Source: Thiodubiliella sp900128405 (GTDB taxonomy: Bacteria > Pseudomonadota > Gammaproteobacteria > PS1 > Pseudothioglobaceae). From it: a stretch of 64,000 nt of DNA. The notes beneath the pieces are model-generated. The model was not told where the DNA came from. It was given only the letters and a program-made list of their open reading frames with translations, and did no database searches. Made by a program: the position numbers and the translations under genes. The stretch is taken from NCBI GenBank assembly GCA_963682085.1, contig OY821614.1, positions 1,488,001-1,552,000 of the forward strand, read 5' to 3'. Shown in pieces: positions 16,727 through 26,182 of the stretch (positions within the stretch are counted from its first letter, which is position 1; every line of letters starts with the position of its first letter).

Positions 16727-16756
16727 ATTATAATATGTTTGAAAAAATGATGTAAA
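16727..16756 (-). promoter_or_regulatory. Promoter for the envelope cluster, overlapping a divergent -10 toward cysS
   Basis: On the minus strand TTTACA and TATAAT are separated by 18 bases, ending about 34 bases before the DUF2141 ATG. On the plus strand an overlapping TATAAT (16729-16734) points toward cysS. The two directions may therefore compete. Confidence 0.55.
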
Positions 16757-16829
16757 TAAAGAGATAAAATGACTTTTTATCGTATAAATGGTCAATAAAA
16801 GCGATGAATGGTATCGTAAAATACACCCT

Positions 16830-18218
16830 ATGTTAAAAATTTACAACACACTCAGTAAACAAAAAGAAGAATTTCATCCTATCAATTCAGAAAAGGTGGG
16901 GATGTATGTTTGTGGTATGACAGTTTACGATTATTGCCACATGGGTCATGCACGAGTGCTGGTGATGTTTGATGTTATTACCCGCCATCTTAGACGCCAT
17001 TTTCCCAATGTTGAATATGTGCGTAATATTACCGATATTGACGATAAAATCATCCAGCGTGCCATTGAAAATGAAGAGGATATTTATACACTGACCAACC
17101 GTTTTATCGAGGCGATGCATGAAGATGAGCGCGCACTTAGCATCTTGCCACCCGATATTGAGCCACGCGCCACCGATGCCATTGAGCAAATGTTTTATAT
17201 GATTGAATCTTTGATTAAAAAAGGCATTGCTTATCAAGGTAAAAGTGGCGATGTATATTATTCAGTGCGTAAATTTAAAGATTATGGCAAACTGAGCGGT
17301 AAAAACCTCGATGAACTTGAAGCAGGTGCTAGAGTTGATGTGGAAACAGACAAAAAAGACCCCTTAGATTTTGTGCTTTGGAAAATGGCAAAACCGAGCG
17401 AACCCAGTTGGGCATCCCCTTGGGGTAAAGGTCGCCCTGGTTGGCATATTGAATGTTCAGCAATGTCATGCACACACCTTGGTAAGCATTTTGATATTCA
17501 TGGTGGTGGTATGGATTTAGCGTTTCCACATCATGAAAATGAGATTGCACAATCTGAGGGTGCTAACGACTGCACTTTTGTTAATACTTGGATGCATATA
17601 GGCTTTGTCAACATCAATGATGAGAAAATGAGCAAATCACTAAATAATTTTTTCACCATTCGTGGCGTGTTGGAAAATTATGATGGTGAATCACTGCGTT
17701 ACTTTATTATGAGTTCACATTATCGCTCTCCGCTGAACTTTTCAAACGAAAACTTAGACCTTGCCAAAACCGCCTTAACCCGACTATACACAGCAATGCG
17801 TGGACTGCAAGCCTCAGAATCGGCAATGACAGAAGTCTCACAACGCTTTGATTTTGAAGCACGAATAACGGCAGCCTTAGATGATGACTTTAATACCCCA
17901 ATTGCACTCAGTATCTTATTTGAATTGGCCAAAACTGCGAATGCCGAGCGTGAAAAAGACCAAAATCAAGCAAATGCCTTAGGTCAATTATTAAAAAAAC
18001 TCGGTGGCTATCTCGGTATTTTGCAAATGAATGCAGAAGAATTTCTTAAGCAAGGCGTGTCTCTATCTGACGAAGAAATTGATCAAAAAATTAAGCAACG
18101 AAATGAAGCACGAGCCAACAAAAAGTTTGCCATATCCGACCAAATTAGAGACCAATTAGCCGAACTAGGCATTATTTTAGAAGACAGTGCAGGTGTAACA
18201 ACATGGCGCAAAAAATAA
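16830..18218 (+). CDS. cysS: Cysteinyl-tRNA synthetase
   Basis: 462 residues. The start is set at MLKIYNTLSKQKEEF, the conserved N-terminus of the family, rather than the in-frame ATG at 16788. Zn-binding Cys in YVCGMTVYDYCHMGHARV (with the HMGH signature), then the middle zinc residues GWHIECSAM and HHENEIAQSE, and the KMSKS loop. It charges tRNA-Cys. The 3' end overlaps the next gene by 16 bases, beginning a run of four plus-strand genes. Confidence 0.96.
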   Translation: MLKIYNTLSKQKEEFHPINSEKVGMYVCGMTVYDYCHMGHARVLVMFDVITRHLRRHFPNVEYVRNITDIDDKIIQRAIENEEDIYTLTNRFIEAMHEDERALSILPPDIEPRATDAIEQMFYMIESLIKKGIAYQGKSGDVYYSVRKFKDYGKLSGKNLDELEAGARVDVETDKKDPLDFVLWKMAKPSEPSWASPWGKGRPGWHIECSAMSCTHLGKHFDIHGGGMDLAFPHHENEIAQSEGANDCTFVNTWMHIGFVNINDEKMSKSLNNFFTIRGVLENYDGESLRYFIMSSHYRSPLNFSNENLDLAKTALTRLYTAMRGLQASESAMTEVSQRFDFEARITAALDDDFNTPIALSILFELAKTANAEREKDQNQANALGQLLKKLGGYLGILQMNAEEFLKQGVSLSDEEIDQKIKQRNEARANKKFAISDQIRDQLAELGIILEDSAGVTTWRKK

Positions 18219-18904
18219 AATTCAAAAGCCCAGTTTCTGAACAAATCAATTGGGCAGAGATTGACACCATTCTGCTGGATATGGATGGCACACTGCTGGA
18301 TTTGAACTTTGATTTGCATTTTTGGATGGAATATATACCCTTGATTTTTGCCAATAAACACGACCTAACGCATGATGAAGCCAAGGATAAACTTTTCCCT
18401 ATTTTCAGAGCTGAAGAAGGGAAATTGCATTGGTATTGCTTAGATTATTGGCAAGAAAAATTACAACTTGATATTGCCAAACTCAAAGAAGATGTTGCAC
18501 ATTTGATTCAAATCCATCCTTTTGTGTTGGAGTTTTTAACCCAAGCCAAAATCCATAAAAAACGCATTTATTTAGTAACAAACGCCCATAGGAAAACCAT
18601 TCAACTGAAAATGCAAATAACCAATTTGGCTTCCTATTTTGATGACATTATTTCTTCTCATGATTATAATTTTGCCAAAGAAAAACAAGAATTTTGGCAC
18701 AAATTAGAAAATGAAATTAAATTTGATAAAGTAAAAAGCATTTTCTTTGACGATTCAGCATCTGTCTTAAAATCTGCCAAACAATACGGTATCGGCACAG
18801 TCGTTGCCATTAGCAAACCCAGTTCTAAAGTGGATGCTAAAAAAATTGAAGGTTTTATTAACATTGAAACCTTTGAGCACGCACTGATCAATCTAAAACA
18901 TTAA
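18203..18904 (+). CDS. HAD-family hydrolase, YrfG-like GMP/IMP nucleotidase
   Basis: 233 residues. HAD motif I is LLDMDGTLLDLNFD, motif II LVTNAHRKT, and motif IV FFDDSASVL. Together with the leading NWAEIDTI and length, this resembles YrfG, a purine nucleotide 5'-phosphatase. It overlaps cysS by 16 bases and its stop overlaps the next start, so it is in an operon. Confidence 0.8.
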   Translation: MAQKIKFKSPVSEQINWAEIDTILLDMDGTLLDLNFDLHFWMEYIPLIFANKHDLTHDEAKDKLFPIFRAEEGKLHWYCLDYWQEKLQLDIAKLKEDVAHLIQIHPFVLEFLTQAKIHKKRIYLVTNAHRKTIQLKMQITNLASYFDDIISSHDYNFAKEKQEFWHKLENEIKFDKVKSIFFDDSASVLKSAKQYGIGTVVAISKPSSKVDAKKIEGFINIETFEHALINLKH

Positions 18905-19383
18905 TGAAAATGAAAATTGGCATCTTATCGGACTCTCATGGCTGGATTCATCCTGAAATTATCAGCTTAATGAACAGTTGTGATCAAATAATTCATGCTG
19001 GGGATATTATAGAACAGCAAACCTTAGAGGTGTTTACCACGCCACTAACCGCAGTGAGAGGCAATAATGACGCACACCTTAAATTTGCTGATATTGAAAT
19101 ATTTGAACTTCTTGGTGGCACATTAGCGGTAGAACACGGACATAAACATGGGTGGAAAACGCCATCCCATGACTCTTTGCGAAAAGCCCACGCCAAAGCA
19201 AAAATAGTAATTTATGGACACACGCACAAACAAATAATTGACAAAACTGCCACACCTTGGGTCATTAACCCCGGTGCATCAGGTGCAGTGCGTAATGGTG
19301 GCAGTTCTAAATGCTTAATCCTCACTATTAATGAAGCACAAAAATGGGAAATTACACCCCATCATTTTGCCAACAGAGAATAA
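18904..19383 (+). CDS. Metallophosphoesterase, YfcE/MJ0936 type
   Basis: 159 residues. The binuclear metal motifs are ILSDSHG, HAGDI, GNNDA and YGHTHKQ. Family members cleave phosphodiesters in vitro, but the natural substrate is undefined. A second in-frame ATG two codons later is an equally good start. Overlaps the HAD gene stop. Confidence 0.85.
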   Translation: MKMKIGILSDSHGWIHPEIISLMNSCDQIIHAGDIIEQQTLEVFTTPLTAVRGNNDAHLKFADIEIFELLGGTLAVEHGHKHGWKTPSHDSLRKAHAKAKIVIYGHTHKQIIDKTATPWVINPGASGAVRNGGSSKCLILTINEAQKWEITPHHFANRE

Positions 19384-19387
19384 ATCA

Positions 19388-19873
19388 ATGCATACAATAA
19401 TTCAACCTAGTAACCCTAAACAAGCCAAAGAAATAGCAATATTATTACAAAAATCAATTACTGAGCTTTGTGGTCCAGATTATGACAATAACAAAACCAT
19501 TGTGAGCGATTGGTTAGAAAATAAAACAGAGGCGAACATTGTAAAATGGATTAAAAATAACGACACTTATGCAATCTCTGCCTTCCTTGAAAATAAAATA
19601 GTCGGCTTTGGTTTATTTACAATTAATGGAAAAATACTACTCCTTTATGTTTTGCCAAAATTTAAAGGTAAATACATTGGTAAGTCTTTATATCTTTATA
19701 TTGAAAAACTGTTATTGCACAAAGGCGTTAAAAGAGTTATTGCATACAGCACGATAACAGCAAAACCATTCTATCTAAAAATGGGCTTTAAACAATTTAA
19801 AAACCCTATTAAAGTAGGTGATTTTAATGTAGAATTTCCACTTGAAAAGAACATTAGCACGGAACTTTTATAG
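19388..19873 (+). CDS. GNAT-family N-acetyltransferase
   Basis: 161 residues from the ATG at 19388, five bases after the previous stop. The acetyl-CoA binding region LYVLPKFKGKYIGKSLYLYI and the final YSTITAKPFYLKMGFKQF are clear GNAT marks. Substrate unknown. It ends the cysS operon and borders the decayed region. Confidence 0.85.
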   Translation: MHTIIQPSNPKQAKEIAILLQKSITELCGPDYDNNKTIVSDWLENKTEANIVKWIKNNDTYAISAFLENKIVGFGLFTINGKILLLYVLPKFKGKYIGKSLYLYIEKLLLHKGVKRVIAYSTITAKPFYLKMGFKQFKNPIKVGDFNVEFPLEKNISTELL

Positions 19874-19884
19874 AAACATAGGTA

Positions 19885-20163
19885 ATGAACAAAATTCAAT
19901 TTTTACCCTCAAAGAGGGTTTTAATGAAGTTCATGTGGGGTGGTCATTGGTTTAGCCGCACTGATTATATGCACTTTCAAGCTAGTCCATTTTTCTCATA
20001 CTTGTTTCCTCTCCTTGATTACAAGAGCGGCAGAACCTTATTAACTCTGGAAAAAAGTGCAGACCGAATTTTGCATAAGTTTTCTATTGAAAGCACAGAG
20101 ATAGCCAAATGGTCATTAATGGCACAAACTTTATCCCGAAAATTTTGCACAGATGTTTGTTAA
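19885..20163 (+). pseudogene. Possible remnant of an M15 metallopeptidase
   Basis: A 92-codon open frame. The block FMWGGHWFSRTDYMHFQAS looks like the C-terminal part of M15 D-Ala-D-Ala carboxypeptidase/endolysin proteins, where a WGGxW stretch is followed by D.xHF, the last zinc ligand. The N-terminal zinc residues are absent. The remainder does not resemble the family. Probably a broken gene, read here with low certainty. Confidence 0.4.
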
Positions 20164-20221
20164 AAATATCGCCCAATTTGAGGTGTTAGGCGAGGACAAA
20201 TTTTACCGAATGCTTTATATA

Positions 20222-21362
20222 GAGACCTTTGCATAATTCATAACTCCCCATCCTATTTTCAACCCTTGCAATTTTTCAAAAAAAATAGCTCAAAATTTCC
20301 GTATTTTTCCATAAAAACCTAAAAAACACCTTGTTTGTCTGATTTTTTTAGCCTTATTTCTCTCTTTTTAGCCTTTTTTACTCACTGGATGTAATAACCC
20401 CTTAAGCTTTTTAATCGCTGCATTTCTTTAAAAATATTCATGCCAGTTTTAAGGTTATGACTCATGGCAATCAGTTGCGCTCTGGTTTTGTTTCTCTCTA
20501 GTCCAAGATATCTTGCCTTACCTAAACCGTGATGAAGTTTTAGCAAGCCAAAAGTGCGTTCTACGATATAACGAATGCTTGAGCGCTGTTTGTTTTCTTG
20601 TTTTTGCACTTGCGTGAGTGGTGTATTTCTGTAGGCTCTGTGCAAGACTTTGTTATTTTTCTTGCCCAGTTTTTTGTCATTCGTTTTGTTGGCGTATGCG
20701 CTATCGGCATAGACTTCACCACAGGTTTTTAATTTGTCTTTAGGCCCTCCCACAATCCAGCAACTTGTCAAACTCTTGTGAATCATGCGCATTGCCTGGT
20801 GTAAAGGTCATCTTCTTGACAAAGCCATCCTCGTCAACATTAGCGTGTGCCTTAAAGCCATAGGTGGTTTTACGCTTGCCATCAGCTGCAGTTTTAACAT
20901 TGTAGCCCGCTTCAGAGTCTTGAGTGTTGTTGCCATCTTTGCCTTTGCGCTTGCGAGACTGTTTGGCTTCAATAACGGTGGCATCAATAATGTTGATTGA
21001 TCCGAGTGAGACAGTGATAGAGTTTCTCTCTAGGTGAGTGTTGATTTGCTTCTCTAAGGCTTCATCGCTTAAGTTATACCAAGCTTGGAGAATAAGAACC
21101 TTAAACATCATTAGTGGCGGGTAGCTAGGCGCACCTCGCACAGATGAATAAAGATTTGATAAGGTTTACTCTATCTCTGCCTAATTGATGATGTTATGCA
21201 CATCATCAAGCTCTGATAGAGATTTATGCTCTATAACAAGAGAGTCTGCGAATGAATTTTGAATTGTTTGTTTCCAAGACATTGTTGTTATTTTTGATTG
21301 ATTTTAGATGGTTGTTATTTTACTGGATTGGCGTGGTTTTGGTTGATTTATGCAAAGGTCTC
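20222..21362 (-). mobile_element. Insertion sequence, IS5-like, about 1.14 kb, inactive
   Basis: The ends are perfect 15-base inverted repeats, GAGACCTTTGCATAA at 20222-20236 and its complement at 21348-21362. Both flanks carry ATATA, consistent with a short target duplication, although the TA-rich sequence makes its exact length ambiguous. The single transposase gene inside is on the minus strand and broken. Confidence 0.9.
20382..21282 (-). pseudogene. IS5-family DDE transposase, disrupted
   Basis: Reading from the ATG at 21282 gives MSWKQTIQNSFADSLVIEH, the usual N-terminus, but two nonsense codons follow at NIIN-stop-AEIE-stop. The frame continues through SVRGAPSYPPLMMFKVLIL and INIIDATVIEAKQSRKRKGKD (first DDE Asp) to FTPGNAHDSQEFDKLLDC, then shifts at about 20770 into VGGPKDKLKTCGEVYADSAY (second Asp) and IRYIVERTFGLLKLHHGLG (Glu region). 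Between LSDEALEKQ and INTHLERN a segment present in relatives seems to be deleted. Two stops, a frameshift and a deletion mean it cannot move itself. Confidence 0.85.
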
Positions 21363-21560
21363 ATATAGAGCTTCAAGTGCAAATGAATAAAAAATTCTGA
21401 TTGAAGGTCTAATACTAAAACGCTAAAAGCATTTTTTTACCTATTGACCCACGCTTTTGCACCCCCTTATAAAAAATGATATTTTGCTTGATTATTCATA
21501 ATGGCTAAAAGTCTCACTGTATAATTGACGGTTTTTTATAATGTCAAAAGGATACAACAA

Positions 21561-22805
21561 ATGAAGAACGCTTTTTATGCACAATCTGGTGGTGTAACTG
21601 CCGTAATTAATGCTTCTGCCTGTGGTGTGATTGAAACAGCACGCAAGCATTCAGACAAAATCGGCACGGTTTACGCAGGTCAAAATGGTATTATTGGAGC
21701 GTTGACTGAAAATCTAATTGACACCTCTAAAGAATCTGATGCTGATATTTCAGCACTCAAGCACACACCTTCTGGTGGCTTTGGTTCTTGTCGTTATAAA
21801 ATGAAATCTTTGGAAGATAATAAAGCGGAATACGAAAGATTAATTGAAGTATTTAAAGCACATGATATTGGCTATTTTTTCTACAATGGTGGTGGCGATT
21901 CAGCCGATACTTGTTTAAAGGTTTCTCAATTATCTGAGTCTATGGGCTATCCAATTCAAGCAATTCATGTGCCAAAAACAGTTGATAACGATTTACCAGT
22001 AACCGACAATTGCCCAGGATTTGGCTCTGTTGCGAAATATATTGCCGTTTCTACTATGGAAGCAAGTTTTGATGTAGCCTCTATGTGTGCTACTTCAACC
22101 AAAATTTTCGTTTTAGAAGTGATGGGTCGTCATGCTGGCTGGATTGCAGCAGCAGGTGGCTTGGTTGACGATTCAATTCCAGTAGTAATTTTGTTCCCAG
22201 AAGTAGATTTTGATGAGAAAAAATTCTTAGCCAAAGTTGATGCCAATGTTAAAGAATTTGGTTATTGCACAATTGTGGTTTCTGAAGGTACAAAATGGGC
22301 AGACGGCCGTTTCCTTGCTGAACAAGGCACTCGTGATGACTTTGGTCACGCACAACTCGGTGGTGCAGCACCCGTAGTTGCTAACTTAATTAAAGACGCA
22401 TTGGGGCATAAATACCACTGGGCAGTAGCAGACTATTTACAGCGTGCAGCACGCCACTTGTCTTCTAAATCTGATGTTGAGCAAGCCTATGCATTAGGTG
22501 AAGCAGCAGTAAACTTAGCAATGGAAGGCAAAAATTCAGTAATGCCTGCGGTAATTAGAACCTCAAACAACCCTTATACTTGGGAAATTGGCATGGGTGA
22601 ATTAAAAGACATTGCGAATGTTGAAAAAATGATGCCAATGGACTATATTTCTGATGATGGCTTTGGTATTACCGATGCCTGTCGTGAATATTTACAGCCA
22701 CTTATCGAAGGCGAAGATTATCCACCATACAAAAATGGCTTGCCAGATTATGTGGTGATGAAAAAAGAAATGGTAGAGAAGAAATTACCACCATTTGAAG
22801 TTTAA
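21561..22805 (+). CDS. pfp: Pyrophosphate-dependent 6-phosphofructokinase
   Basis: 414 residues from the ATG at 21561, preceded by AAGGA. It interconverts fructose-6-phosphate and fructose-1,6-bisphosphate with PPi and is reversible. The N-terminal AQSGGVTAVINASA and FYNGGGDSADT place it with PPi-dependent rather than ATP-dependent enzymes (the GGDD-type Asp that excludes ATP is seen as GGGDSADT), and PKTVDNDLPVTDNCPGFGS is the catalytic loop. In sulfur-oxidising symbionts this enzyme also works on sedoheptulose bisphosphate and partly replaces FBPase in the Calvin cycle. hppA follows two genes on. Confidence 0.95.
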   Translation: MKNAFYAQSGGVTAVINASACGVIETARKHSDKIGTVYAGQNGIIGALTENLIDTSKESDADISALKHTPSGGFGSCRYKMKSLEDNKAEYERLIEVFKAHDIGYFFYNGGGDSADTCLKVSQLSESMGYPIQAIHVPKTVDNDLPVTDNCPGFGSVAKYIAVSTMEASFDVASMCATSTKIFVLEVMGRHAGWIAAAGGLVDDSIPVVILFPEVDFDEKKFLAKVDANVKEFGYCTIVVSEGTKWADGRFLAEQGTRDDFGHAQLGGAAPVVANLIKDALGHKYHWAVADYLQRAARHLSSKSDVEQAYALGEAAVNLAMEGKNSVMPAVIRTSNNPYTWEIGMGELKDIANVEKMMPMDYISDDGFGITDACREYLQPLIEGEDYPPYKNGLPDYVVMKKEMVEKKLPPFEV

Positions 22806-22825
22806 TTTCAGTCTATAAATTTAAG

Positions 22826-22862
22826 GGGGTTTATGTTACGCAAGTGGCATAAACCTTTTTTT
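22826..22862 (+). terminator. Rho-independent terminator after pfp
   Basis: GGTTTATG and CATAAACC form an 8-base stem with flanking A/T pairs, followed by seven T. Confidence 0.75.
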
Positions 22863-22864
22863 AT

Positions 22865-22879
22865 TGAGACCTTTACATA
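22865..22879 (+). repeat. Solo copy of the IS terminal repeat
   Basis: GAGACCTTTACATAA differs from the IS end at 20222 by one base. No transposase lies next to it. It sits just before the ribosome site of the gene at 22898 and may be a remnant or a MITE end. Confidence 0.5.
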
Positions 22880-22897
22880 AATAAGGAGTAAAACAAT

Positions 22898-24058
22898 ATG
22901 TCAATTGGCCCAAGAGAAATTAGCGTCCCCTTTCGTCCTATTCCACTCGATGTCCCTGAGGGAATGAAGCCAAATGAGTTTTTTAATTCGCCTGAAAACT
23001 TAGCGGATTTAACCAATAATAACGGCTTATTAACCAATGCTGAAGACTTACTACTTTATAGAAAAGCGTTAGGGCACTCTAATGAATTTGATTGTTCTAT
23101 TATTTATAACACCTCGCAAAGCATCTTAAACCCCCTAGGTCGCCCAGTACGCCGTACGCAGCTGCCTAATAATGTTAGAAAGGTTTGGAATCGTATGAAC
23201 CAAATTGTGATTGCTTTTATGCTAGAACACTATCCCGACCCTGAGAAACATCTTGTTTTAGCGGGTGAGGCTTCGCTTGATTCTACTTGGCCAATTACCT
23301 CCCCTGGCGTGCCAAGTATTCGTATGTTGCATAATCACTTTATTGTATTTGACAAACAACAACTTAAGGATGCCAAAGTAGCGGATACAAATAACCCAAA
23401 CTTAACCGATGGCGGACAACATTCTTTATTTGCCGCTTATATGCAGGATGTTTATGTAGAGTTTTTGTCCTCACTTGACTTGAAAATACTAAAACCCATT
23501 GTTGGCGAAGCCTCTGGATTGTCCTTAACTGGATACCCACAGGGATTACCCAGCTGGGAAATCAGCGGTGGCATTGGTAGCTTGAAAAATATCGATTTTT
23601 GGAAAGAATATGATTTAGTGCTCAAGGGTTTCTTAGATTTTTACCGCACTTTTTTTGCCCAAGTATCAAGTCGCAATTCTGGCGTGCCAGATAACGCCTA
23701 TTTTACTAAAGAGATTGAAAAAACGCTGTTGTTTAATAACTGCTTTTTATCAGCAGCAAAAAAAGTCAGAGACCAGTGCATTGCAGATGCCAGATACGCA
23801 ACTTCTATTCGCTGGCAACCCGCATTTAAACAACTTATCTATCGTGATGACCAAGGCAGATTAGTGGTTACCATCTCGCAGAACTCAATCGGCAACGCCA
23901 TTACTGAGCTTTTAGGCGTGGTGGTAAAACGCACGCCAGATGCAAAGGGTTATGAAAAATCTGAGCCTGCACTGATTGAAAAATTGCTCAAACTCCGATC
24001 AAGATTGGTTGAAGCAGATTTAGGTCACGGCATCAAAACTAAGTATTGGGATAAATAA
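22898..24058 (+). CDS. Conserved-looking protein of unknown function between pfp and hppA
   Basis: 386 residues, soluble, no signal peptide. I do not recognise a family. Notable stretches are LVLAGEASLDSTWPITSPGV, RMLHNHFIVF (a His-rich strand) and GLPSWEISGGIGSLKNIDFW. The start has AAGGAG eleven bases upstream. Its place between the two PPi-using enzymes of the carbon/energy pathway suggests a linked role, but this is inference from position alone. Confidence 0.75.
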   Translation: MSIGPREISVPFRPIPLDVPEGMKPNEFFNSPENLADLTNNNGLLTNAEDLLLYRKALGHSNEFDCSIIYNTSQSILNPLGRPVRRTQLPNNVRKVWNRMNQIVIAFMLEHYPDPEKHLVLAGEASLDSTWPITSPGVPSIRMLHNHFIVFDKQQLKDAKVADTNNPNLTDGGQHSLFAAYMQDVYVEFLSSLDLKILKPIVGEASGLSLTGYPQGLPSWEISGGIGSLKNIDFWKEYDLVLKGFLDFYRTFFAQVSSRNSGVPDNAYFTKEIEKTLLFNNCFLSAAKKVRDQCIADARYATSIRWQPAFKQLIYRDDQGRLVVTISQNSIGNAITELLGVVVKRTPDAKGYEKSEPALIEKLLKLRSRLVEADLGHGIKTKYWDK

Positions 24059-24119
24059 TACTTTCCATTTATAAATAATTGAGCTATAATTCATCCAATT
24101 ACTATCATGGGGGGGAGTA

Positions 24120-26117
24120 ATGGATACACTATCAATGTCAATTGGCGTTTCAATCATCGCCGTTATATACGGTTTAATTACCATTAGTTGGATTAACAAA
24201 CAGCCCGCTGGCTCGGATAAAATGAGAGAAATTTCCGATGCCATCGCAGAAGGGGCAAAAGCCTATCTCAATCGTCAATATTCAACGATTGGTGCAGTTG
24301 GTGGGGTTTTGTTTATTATTATCACCTATTTTCTCGGCGTACCAGTTGGTATCGGGTTCTTGATTGGTGCAGTATTATCAGGTGCCACAGGCTATATTGG
24401 TATGAATGTATCGGTAAAATCAAACTCTCGCACCGCCGAGGCGGCTAAAAATGGTATAAACGCCGCCTTCCAAGTTGCCTTCAAAGGCGGTGCAATAACA
24501 GGTATGCTGGTTGTTGGTTTGGCACTTCTAGGTGTTTCTGGATTTTATGCTGGTTTATTGGCTTTTGACATTGAACAAAAAGAGGCGTTACACGCACTCA
24601 TCGGGCTTGCTTTTGGTGGCTCATTGATTTCAATCTTCGCACGATTAGGTGGCGGTATCTTTACCAAAGGTGCAGATGTTGGTGCAGATATTGTTGGCAA
24701 AGTTGAAGCTGGTATCCCCGAAGATGACCCACGCAATCCTGCTGTGATTGCTGACAATGTGGGTGACAATGTAGGCGACTGTGCAGGTATGGCAGCCGAC
24801 TTATTTGAAACTTACGCCGTTACTATTATTGCAACAATGATGTTGGCTGGTGTTTTGAACCTAGGCGAGAATGCAATTCTGTATCCATTAGCCTTAGGCG
24901 CAGTCTCAATTATTGCCTCAATTATCGGCACTTTCTTTGTCAAAGTATCCGAAGGCGGTTCTATTATGGGTGCACTTTACAAAGGTTTGATTGTCTCTGC
25001 AGTATTGGCAGGTATTGCCTTTTATTTCATCACCGATAATATGAGTATGAGTATGAATTTATTCTATGCATCGCTCATTGGTCTAGTATTAACGGCAGTG
25101 ATGGTCGTGGTTACCGAATACTATACTTCAACTGAGCATTCACCCGTGCAACACATCGCCGAAGCTTCACTGACAGGCGACGGTACTAATGTTATTGCTG
25201 GGCTAGGCTTGTCGATGAAATCCACTGCATTGCCAGTTTTGGCAGTATGTGCCAGTATTTGGGGTGCACACACATTGGGTGGCTTATACGGCATTGCCAT
25301 TGCTGCAACAGCAATGCTATCAATGACTGGCGTTATCGTTGCCTTAGATGCATACGGTCCGATTACTGATAATGCAGGTGGTATTGCTGAAATGGCAGAA
25401 CTACCCGAAGAAATTCGTAACATTACCGACCCACTAGATGCGGTTGGTAATACCACTAAAGCAGTGACCAAGGGTTATGCAATCGGCTCTGCTGGTCTTG
25501 CGGCCTTGGTGTTATTCGCTGACTTTACACATGAATTAGGGCAATTAGCCCAATTCAAAGACATTGCCTTTGATTTGTCAAATCACAAAGTGATTATTGG
25601 TCTATTCTTAGGTGGTTTAGTGCCTTATTTATTTGGTGCAATGGCAATGGAGGCAGTGGGTCGTGCGGCCGGCGGTATCGTCAATGAAGTGCGCAGACAA
25701 TTCAAAGAAATGCCGGGCATTATGGATTACACACAAAAACCCGACTATTCTAAGGCCGTAGATATGCTCACCCAAGCCGCTATTAAAGAAATGATTGTGC
25801 CTTCTCTCCTGCCTATCTTATTCCCAATAGCCGTTGGCTTATTATTAGGTGCTGAAGCACTAGGCGGGTTATTAATTGGCTCTATTGCTACAGGTATCTT
25901 TGTTGCTATCTCTATGACCACTGGCGGTGGTGCATGGGACAATGCCAAAAAATACATTGAAGATGGACATTGTGGCGGTAAAGGCTCCGATGCACATAAA
26001 GCGGCAATCACGGGGGATACTGTAGGCGACCCTTATAAAGACACAGCAGGCCCTGCCATTAATCCACTCATCAAGATTATGAATATTGTAGCAATTATGA
26101 TTATTCCACTGCTATAA
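24120..26117 (+). CDS. hppA: K+-independent proton-pumping pyrophosphatase
   Basis: 665 residues with about 16 membrane helices. It hydrolyses PPi and pumps protons, or makes PPi from the gradient. The catalytic loops are GADVGADIVGKVEAGIPEDD and DNVGDNVGDCAGMAADLFE. The deciding residue is Lys in GNTTKAVTKG: potassium-dependent enzymes have Ala there. Paired functionally with pfp, it allows PPi energy to be recovered during carbon fixation. The ATG follows GGGGGGAG; a candidate -10 TATAAT lies at 24085-24090. A strong terminator follows at 26137. Confidence 0.97.
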   Translation: MDTLSMSIGVSIIAVIYGLITISWINKQPAGSDKMREISDAIAEGAKAYLNRQYSTIGAVGGVLFIIITYFLGVPVGIGFLIGAVLSGATGYIGMNVSVKSNSRTAEAAKNGINAAFQVAFKGGAITGMLVVGLALLGVSGFYAGLLAFDIEQKEALHALIGLAFGGSLISIFARLGGGIFTKGADVGADIVGKVEAGIPEDDPRNPAVIADNVGDNVGDCAGMAADLFETYAVTIIATMMLAGVLNLGENAILYPLALGAVSIIASIIGTFFVKVSEGGSIMGALYKGLIVSAVLAGIAFYFITDNMSMSMNLFYASLIGLVLTAVMVVVTEYYTSTEHSPVQHIAEASLTGDGTNVIAGLGLSMKSTALPVLAVCASIWGAHTLGGLYGIAIAATAMLSMTGVIVALDAYGPITDNAGGIAEMAELPEEIRNITDPLDAVGNTTKAVTKGYAIGSAGLAALVLFADFTHELGQLAQFKDIAFDLSNHKVIIGLFLGGLVPYLFGAMAMEAVGRAAGGIVNEVRRQFKEMPGIMDYTQKPDYSKAVDMLTQAAIKEMIVPSLLPILFPIAVGLLLGAEALGGLLIGSIATGIFVAISMTTGGGAWDNAKKYIEDGHCGGKGSDAHKAAITGDTVGDPYKDTAGPAINPLIKIMNIVAIMIIPLL

Positions 26118-26136
26118 TAAAAAATCATTCTCAATA

Positions 26137-26161
26137 AAAAAGGTGCTTACGCACCTTTTTT
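26137..26161. terminator. Bidirectional terminator between convergent hppA and the minus-strand genes
   Basis: AAAAAAGGTGC, a four-base loop TTAC, and GCACCTTTTT. The A and T runs on both sides allow termination in either direction. Confidence 0.85.
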
Positions 26162-26182
26162 ATTTTCTAGAAAATCTAAAAA

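Larger units (their letters stand above)
20120..21400 (+). pseudogene. Gene tail split by the IS element
   Basis: Removing 20222-21362 together with one copy of the flanking ATATA rejoins an open frame that reads LYPENFAQMFVKNIAQFEV, FYRMLYIELQVQMNKKF and then stops (TGA 21398-21400). The insertion sits inside the codons for LYIE. Upstream the frame is already closed by a stop at 20117, so the gene was damaged by at least one frameshift as well. The family is not recognised. Confidence 0.55.
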
